The notes beneath the pieces are model-generated. The model worked only from the letters and a program-made list of their open reading frames with translations. It was not told where the DNA came from and searched no databases. From JBHIER01 sp046760705 [NCBI: bacterium] (GTDB taxonomy: Bacteria; JBHIER01; G020348925), in the NCBI GenBank assembly GCA_046760705.1, contig JBHIER010000106.1, positions 1 through 9,092 on the forward strand: a DNA stretch of 9,092 nt. The letters run 5' to 3'. A program made the translations under genes and the position numbers. Below are positions 4,022 to 9,092 of the stretch, piece by piece (within the stretch, counting starts at the first letter, position 1; every line of letters begins with the position of its first letter).

Positions 4022-7000
4022 ATGCTGAAGAGTAGCGAGTGGTATGAGAGGGGATTGGACCATTCAGTATTAATTTTGGCCTTGATGACAGCCTCTGTCA
4101 TTTCATGGTTGTTAATATCAGAGCTTGCCTGGGCGGATTGGAACTCATCACAGCCGCCTTTGGGATCGAAGCTGAAGCTTCTGAGCAACGATGAGGTGGT
4201 GATGCTGTTTGACTATCTGCCAGATGGCATGTATCTCTACGAACCGGAGAGCGGCCAATCCATCTACGAGGATAAAATTGGCCGGATAGACCAAAATGAC
4301 ATTCTGGATATCGCTGCCAGCAACCTGGACGATGATGAATGGGATGAGATTGCGGTGGTGGACAATAAAGGAGGTATTGGGGAGAACGATGCTGTATGGA
4401 TACTGGATACTGGCGATGGCATCAGTTGGAGCTGGCATGGGCCCCATGGGATATCATCCCCGTTTATTAAGGATGTAGCGTGTGGGGATATTAACGGCGA
4501 TGGGATGGACGACATCGTCTTTCTGGATAACGGTGGTGGTACGGGGTCAGCCCATAGAGATGCTTTATGGTGGTATAAATGGGGCGGTGCGAGCAATGAT
4601 GTACTCTACTATGAAGGCTACTATTCTTCATTCTGGGACTACATTAAAGACATCGACTGCGGTGATATAGATGGGGACGGATACGACGAAGTCGTTGGTA
4701 TCGATGTCGGGGGTGGCAGTTACGACGAGATTCGGATCTACGATTTCAATGAAGCCGCAACATATAGTATTCAACCCGAACAGAAGGGTTGGGTTGACAT
4801 GACCTGTGGCAATTTTGATACGAATCTTATAACTGATGAGATCGTTGTCCTCGATTCGAACGGAGACAACAAGGATGCATTATGGTTCTATGCGTTGAAC
4901 TCCGACAAAACGGTGAAAGACTTTTACCACATCTATACCGATTACAATAATCTAAGTTCGGTAGCATCCGGTGATGTTAACAATGATGGGCACGACGATG
5001 TGGTGATGCTCGATAACGAGGGGGACAACTTAGACGTGATCAGGTTCATTTCTCTTGTAATGTATGATATTACTATAGAATTGATTGAACCACCACCCTC
5101 CTTCACGGCCCGCAATTCCATGGGCTTTGACATTGCTTGCGGTGATTTTGACGGTGATAGTCCGACGACAGTCTTTGCACAAGGATACGGTCCGATCGAC
5201 AGGGAAGACCCCAACGAGGTCATCGCCGTTCTTTATGCTCCACCCTATGAGAGAGGAATGAGTGAGGGTACATACGACAGCCAGATTGGCTTCGAGCATT
5301 CCGATACGGAAGGCTACTCAGACGCCTTGTCAGTCTCCATGGAGACGACGATTGGTTTGAGCGCAGGAGTGGAAACGCCTTTTGGTGGATTCAAGGCCTC
5401 AGTTTCCGCTTCCATTGATGCAGGTATCGAACAGACGGTTGGACAGCAAAGAACAGTAACCATTGGTGATGTTTACTCAATTGCAGACAATCCCGTAGAC
5501 GGAGTGGTAGTGGCCACGACAAAATATTGGGCGTACTTCTATCAGATCGTAGATCCGAACAACAAATTGGGAACGAACAGCGACGGAGAATATTTTGTGA
5601 TCAGCGTTCCCAAACCTAAAAGTATGCAGTCTGCACCGACTATCTGGACATTAGAGGAGGCTTATAATGCTCGGGCACGAGAAAATGGCCGACCGACGAT
5701 CCCCTCCGCCCACATGGTAGGGGATATGAGGAGCTATCCCAATCGCCTGCAATACCCTGACGATGGAGGAATGGAAGGCGCAGATGTTTGGATCTCAGAA
5801 AACCTCAGTCCCAATAAGGGAACTGGGCCGGCCGTCAAAAAAGTCTCAGTAGATACGATGGAATTTCAGGAGACGACGCTCTCAGCAGGTGTAACCCTGA
5901 CTGCTGGCTTCGAGGTACAGGGACCAGGAGGGAGTGTAGGGGTGAGTTTTGAACGGAGCACACGAGTCGGTGTTTCTGCTACCCATATGACGGCCGTAGG
6001 CAATAGCACTACCTTTCTCACCAGCAGAGGATATATCCCAGCGGACCTATACGATACGTACAGTTGTACGTATAAAATGTTCACTTACAGACATCCCGAC
6101 GGATACTGGGTCATCGACTATTATTTGACAGGTTTAAACTGGGGACATTATTTGCCGGTGGTCATCTTCCCAGATGGCGGTGAAAATGAAATTCTGAAGG
6201 GAGATACAACGATTACCTGGAAGCGACCTGCCCGATATAAGCAAGACAACTTTTCTCAAATCAACGAGGTTTCAATATACGAAGTTTACTACAGTGAGGA
6301 TGGAGGTTCCAACTGGACCCTCATCCACACAATCACTGATCCTGCCACAACCTCCTACGCCTGGAATACGGCATCCGTTCCAGATGACGATAACTACAAA
6401 ATTAAGGTCAAAACGACATTTGACGACGGAACCACGACGGCGGATTCGTCTGATAACACTTTTAAGATAAATAACGTCGGCCCATGGGCGGAGATAGATG
6501 TCTCAGGTGATAACGTCCTGAAAGAAGGTGGTATTATCTACATAAGCGATGAGGATATTCAAAGGATGATGTCCATCACTCAGGAGCAATGGATGGCCCT
6601 GAAGGCAATGGGTTCACCGTGTACTGTTACCTTAAACTTAATAAATGTCACAGATTCCACGACAATTGAGCAAGTCCGTTTTAGGCAAAGCGTAAATGGG
6701 GTCATTGGCCCGTGGCAAGAGTTTTCATATCCTGGCGTCTCTAATGTCTCTACAACCTCGCAGGACGGAACAAAGTGGATTGAAGGACAGTTGCAAGAGA
6801 AGCCTGAATACGGTGGGGAGTGGTGGGACATACCCGACATAACCATAGTGCAGGACACAGAACCGCCTGAACTGATTTCGTTTGCGGTTGTCGACGAGGA
6901 CGGTGACGGATACACGCAGGACACTTCCGTAAAGCTCATAATAGAAAGCTATACGGACGCTACCTCCGGCATAAATAGAATGAGATTCAGACATGATATG

Positions 7001-9092
7001 GGTCCCTGGGAGGAACACGTATATCCGCAGGAATTTGGATTATTTGAATCGGAAGAAAAAGATAGCATCAATTTTCCTTGGACCCTTTCAGGAGCTAACG
7101 AGGGTCAGAGGACGATCTCAATCCAAATCGTGGATAAAGTGGGCGGCGGAGGGCGAGACGACACTCCTCTGAAGACAGCCACTATATTTTATGATAAGAA
7201 TCCGCCGTCGGCACCTACAAATTTGAGCGCCTCCCCCACCCAAGAAAAGATAACGTTAACGTGGAACGCGAGTAGCGATCCTGCTCCCTCTTCAGGTATG
7301 AAAATGTACAATGTGTACCGTTCCGCTTGGTCACCAGTTCAGACGAACGAGGACAATCTGATAGCCCAGGTTGAAGAGAATAAATATGAGGATACTGACT
7401 TTATACACCATCCCGGAGGCGGAGGATTAGTTGTCTTCAACTATTATTATGTCGTGACAGCCGTTGATATGGCCGACAATGAATCCGATACGAGCAATAC
7501 AGCGATTGCGTCTATTTCCGGGACTATCATAAATGCAAAACAGTTGCGTGCTCTACAACTTGATGGAAAGAAAAGCGATGACGATGAATACAGCTATACA
7601 GATATTGCTGGTGCTCTCTTTCGTGCGACTTTCTATCCCTATTATCAGGCTTACAATTTATATGTACGTGCCGCAGAAGATGGGGAAGATCTCTATCTTG
7701 CCTTTGACATCCCGGATAATACGCAAAACAACAACGATTATGCTGCCGTCTTGATTGATGTGGACCGCGACAGGTCAAGCCAGCCTCAAACTGACGATTT
7801 GTGGCTACAGATTAAGAGAGGTGCTGATGTGGGCAATGAGGTTTCGGGTACTGGGAGTGGCTGGAGCGGATTTAGAAGTCCCAATGAGTGGGATGCGAGG
7901 AGTGTCGATGGTCCAGAATCCTGGTCCGCCGAATTTAAGATTGAGTACGGAAAGCTTGATGTACAGGCCTGGCAGACAGATACCCTCGGCATATGCTTCA
8001 TGGCCTATGATGCTGATGCCACCAAATGGGTATTATGGCCCACGGGGGCAGATAAGTCCAAGCCAAATACGTGGGGCAAGATCTATTCCTCCAATCTCTG
8101 GCGAGGCGATATTCTCAACGTCAGCCGAGGGGACCTTTATGACGACGTGTGCTACAGAGGGCAAAAGGACGCTGGTGTGCTGCCCCTTGAACTTAAAATC
8201 ATTGATGAAACTCAAAGTACCTCAAACGAAACCATCATCAACTCCATAACCCTTCAGAGAAGAGGCAGCAGCACCGATTCGGATATTGCCAAAGTGAGGC
8301 TCTGGGATGATCGTTCTACTCTGGGAAAAGTAAATAGTGGTGATTCCCTTGTGGCCGAAGGAGATCTTTCCTCAGGATGGATAACCTTCACCAATATCAA
8401 TTACTCGGTGACGTGGGACACTGTAAGCCATCTATTGGCTTCGTACGAAATCGACAGTAACGCTGCATTAGGTCATACTGTGGGTGCTGAACTCACCAGT
8501 GTGATCGTTGCTTCACCTGATAGAGTTACGGTGAGAAGGAGTTTAACTCCCGGCACAACGATTGAAGAACCGATAATTTCAGATTCGGTCAGAATTGTGA
8601 ATGCTGCTCCGGGTTTCTTTGGGAAGAATGTCGAATCCTTTGCCATAGTCGCCGGGGACCTCATGTTGGACGGTGACACCCTCGCTGACTTAGTGATAGG
8701 TGATGTGGACTCCACTCGAATATATTTGAGTTCGAATGGATTTCAGTTTCCTCTCTCTCTGCCAGATGGGGTCTCCCGTTCATTGGCTCTGGCAGATGTA
8801 GATAATGATGGAAACGTGGATCTGGTCTGCGGAAAGGAAGGCGAGATTGCTCTCTTCATTGACCCTGTGTTTGAGTTCGATGGTGCAGCCACCTCTCTGG
8901 CTCTTGGAGACCTTGACCACGACGGGGATCCAGAGGTCGTTGTGGGTACAGAAAATGGAAGCTTCGTCCTTAAAAATGAAGGGGGGACTTCCTTCACTCT
9001 CTGGCAAGAGCTGAATGGTGGATACACGAACGATGTAGCCTTGGGCGATCTCGATGGCGACGGAGATCTGGACATCGTGGATGGTATCTGGG
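4022..9092 (+). CDS. Giant multidomain secreted/surface protein with FG-GAP repeats (3' end outside window)
   Basis: From ATG 4022 (AAGGGGGG six bases upstream) the frame runs 1690 codons to the window edge with no stop. Residues 15-38 are a signal peptide, with cleavage likely after AWA38. FG-GAP/VCBS-like units of ~55 residues begin near 101, 156, 215, 268, 318 and 375, several with DxNGDG or DxDGDG calcium loops. Residues ~410-710 are beta-rich and carry two amphipathic hairpins, 435-474 and 617-654. Next come an Ig-like domain (~712-820, FPDGGENEILKGDTTITW), a second Ig-like region (~890-1058, with GPW motifs and an EF-like DEDGDGYTQD), FN3 (~1061-1164), a CBM9/DOMON-like domain (~1172-1356), and an Ig-like module (~1385-1515). 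FG-GAP/VCBS repeats resume at 1546, 1592, 1630 and 1676. It is likely exported and calcium-stabilised, with adhesion or glycan binding most plausible; the function is not established. No anchor or sorting signal is visible because the C-terminus is missing. Confidence 0.92.
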   Translation, partial: MLKSSEWYERGLDHSVLILALMTASVISWLLISELAWADWNSSQPPLGSKLKLLSNDEVVMLFDYLPDGMYLYEPESGQSIYEDKIGRIDQNDILDIAASNLDDDEWDEIAVVDNKGGIGENDAVWILDTGDGISWSWHGPHGISSPFIKDVACGDINGDGMDDIVFLDNGGGTGSAHRDALWWYKWGGASNDVLYYEGYYSSFWDYIKDIDCGDIDGDGYDEVVGIDVGGGSYDEIRIYDFNEAATYSIQPEQKGWVDMTCGNFDTNLITDEIVVLDSNGDNKDALWFYALNSDKTVKDFYHIYTDYNNLSSVASGDVNNDGHDDVVMLDNEGDNLDVIRFISLVMYDITIELIEPPPSFTARNSMGFDIACGDFDGDSPTTVFAQGYGPIDREDPNEVIAVLYAPPYERGMSEGTYDSQIGFEHSDTEGYSDALSVSMETTIGLSAGVETPFGGFKASVSASIDAGIEQTVGQQRTVTIGDVYSIADNPVDGVVVATTKYWAYFYQIVDPNNKLGTNSDGEYFVISVPKPKSMQSAPTIWTLEEAYNARARENGRPTIPSAHMVGDMRSYPNRLQYPDDGGMEGADVWISENLSPNKGTGPAVKKVSVDTMEFQETTLSAGVTLTAGFEVQGPGGSVGVSFERSTRVGVSATHMTAVGNSTTFLTSRGYIPADLYDTYSCTYKMFTYRHPDGYWVIDYYLTGLNWGHYLPVVIFPDGGENEILKGDTTITWKRPARYKQDNFSQINEVSIYEVYYSEDGGSNWTLIHTITDPATTSYAWNTASVPDDDNYKIKVKTTFDDGTTTADSSDNTFKINNVGPWAEIDVSGDNVLKEGGIIYISDEDIQRMMSITQEQWMALKAMGSPCTVTLNLINVTDSTTIEQVRFRQSVNGVIGPWQEFSYPGVSNVSTTSQDGTKWIEGQLQEKPEYGGEWWDIPDITIVQDTEPPELISFAVVDEDGDGYTQDTSVKLIIESYTDATSGINRMRFRHDMGPWEEHVYPQEFGLFESEEKDSINFPWTLSGANEGQRTISIQIVDKVGGGGRDDTPLKTATIFYDKNPPSAPTNLSASPTQEKITLTWNASSDPAPSSGMKMYNVYRSAWSPVQTNEDNLIAQVEENKYEDTDFIHHPGGGGLVVFNYYYVVTAVDMADNESDTSNTAIASISGTIINAKQLRALQLDGKKSDDDEYSYTDIAGALFRATFYPYYQAYNLYVRAAEDGEDLYLAFDIPDNTQNNNDYAAVLIDVDRDRSSQPQTDDLWLQIKRGADVGNEVSGTGSGWSGFRSPNEWDARSVDGPESWSAEFKIEYGKLDVQAWQTDTLGICFMAYDADATKWVLWPTGADKSKPNTWGKIYSSNLWRGDILNVSRGDLYDDVCYRGQKDAGVLPLELKIIDETQSTSNETIINSITLQRRGSSTDSDIAKVRLWDDRSTLGKVNSGDSLVAEGDLSSGWITFTNINYSVTWDTVSHLLASYEIDSNAALGHTVGAELTSVIVASPDRVTVRRSLTPGTTIEEPIISDSVRIVNAAPGFFGKNVESFAIVAGDLMLDGDTLADLVIGDVDSTRIYLSSNGFQFPLSLPDGVSRSLALADVDNDGNVDLVCGKEGEIALFIDPVFEFDGAATSLALGDLDHDGDPEVVVGTENGSFVLKNEGGTSFTLWQELNGGYTNDVALGDLDGDGDLDIVDGIW
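4322..5170 (+). repeat. N-terminal FG-GAP/VCBS-type repeats (about six units)
   Basis: Units start near residues 101 (NLDDDEWDE), 156 (DINGDGMDD), 215 (DIDGDGYDE), 268 (NFDTNLITDE), 318 (DVNNDGHDD) and 375 (DFDGDS). The spacing of 50-60 residues fits blades of a beta-propeller. The acidic loops at 156, 215 and 318 are intact calcium sites by analogy with integrin-type propellers. Those at 101, 268 and 375 are degenerate. Confidence 0.8.
5324..5983 (+). other. Segment with two amphipathic beta-hairpins
   Basis: Within the giant protein, residues 435-474 (ALSVSMETTIGLSAGVETPF, turn GG, then FKASVSASIDAGIEQTVG) and 617-654 (ETTLSAGVTLTAGFEVQGPG, then GSVGVSFERSTRVGVSAT) alternate hydrophobic with Ser/Thr/Gly residues over two strands joined by a Gly-Gly turn. 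About 140 beta-rich residues separate them. Both begin with ETT and share Leu-Ser-Ala-Gly-Val. This pattern is typical of strands that form or line beta-barrels. No known family was recognised. Confidence 0.55.
8657..9092 (+). repeat. C-terminal FG-GAP/VCBS repeats with intact calcium loops
   Basis: Residues 1546 (DLMLDGDTLAD), 1592 (DVDNDGNVD), 1630 (DLDHDGDPE) and 1676 (DLDGDGDLD) head units of 38-46 residues, each preceded by A/S-L-A/G and followed by V/I-V strands. They are shorter and more canonical than the N-terminal set, so the two ends of the protein carry different repeat subtypes. The array continues beyond the window. Confidence 0.88.

Noticed and set aside
6140-6180. WGHY followed by GG after the second hairpin, reminiscent of the MACPF signature (Y/W-G-T/S-H-Y/F-x6-GG)
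   Set aside because: The T/S is missing, the spacing is eight rather than six, and the GG belongs to the start of an Ig-like domain (FPDGGENE). In MACPF proteins the motif lies between the two hairpins, not after both.

Overview
The window looks like a mid-GC bacterial chromosome, probably an uncultured or anaerobic Gram-negative. The case for a Desulfobacterota-like lineage is indirect: a cobalamin-type radical SAM protein, TPR proteins, a tRNA without an encoded CCA, and dispersed extragenic palindromes of the GTCATTGCGAG type. No marker gene allows a firm placement.

Layout. (1) Bases 1-594: the 3' end of a plus-strand TPR-repeat gene, closed by an intrinsic terminator. (2) 630-896: a small plus-strand gene resembling DUF6504-type proteins. 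(3) 1034-2809: a convergent minus-strand gene for a B12-binding-fold radical SAM enzyme with a C-terminal STAS-like domain. (4) 2874-2946: tRNA-Asn(GUU), same strand, 64 bases upstream of that gene. (5) 2951-3363: an unusual minus-strand transcription unit. It has a perfect-consensus sigma70 promoter (TTGACA-N17-TATAAT) behind an A/T-rich UP-like tract, a nested palindromic leader, a possible 54-codon ORF, and a strong terminator. The 5' arm of that terminator is also part of a longer competing hairpin. The terminator ends five bases before tRNA-Asn. (6) 3411-3640: a cluster of perfect or near-perfect palindromes with no convincing gene. (7) 3663-9092: a plus-strand unit with a candidate promoter, a short CARDB-like ORF (3772-3963), and a very long secreted-protein gene (from 4022) still open at the window edge.

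The long gene is the main protein-level feature. Its 1690 visible residues read without a stop. In order they are: signal peptide, FG-GAP/VCBS-type repeats, a beta-rich region with two amphipathic Gly-Gly-turn beta-hairpins, Ig-like domains, an FN3 domain, a CBM9/DOMON-like domain, an Ig-like surface module, and a second set of FG-GAP/VCBS repeats with DxDxDG calcium loops. It is probably a calcium-dependent surface or secreted adhesin-like protein. The hairpin pair raises the possibility of membrane insertion.

The two strongest leads for something undescribed are the strongly promoted, attenuator-like RNA unit in front of tRNA-Asn and the hairpin-bearing region of the giant surface protein. 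The radical SAM-STAS fusion is a third.
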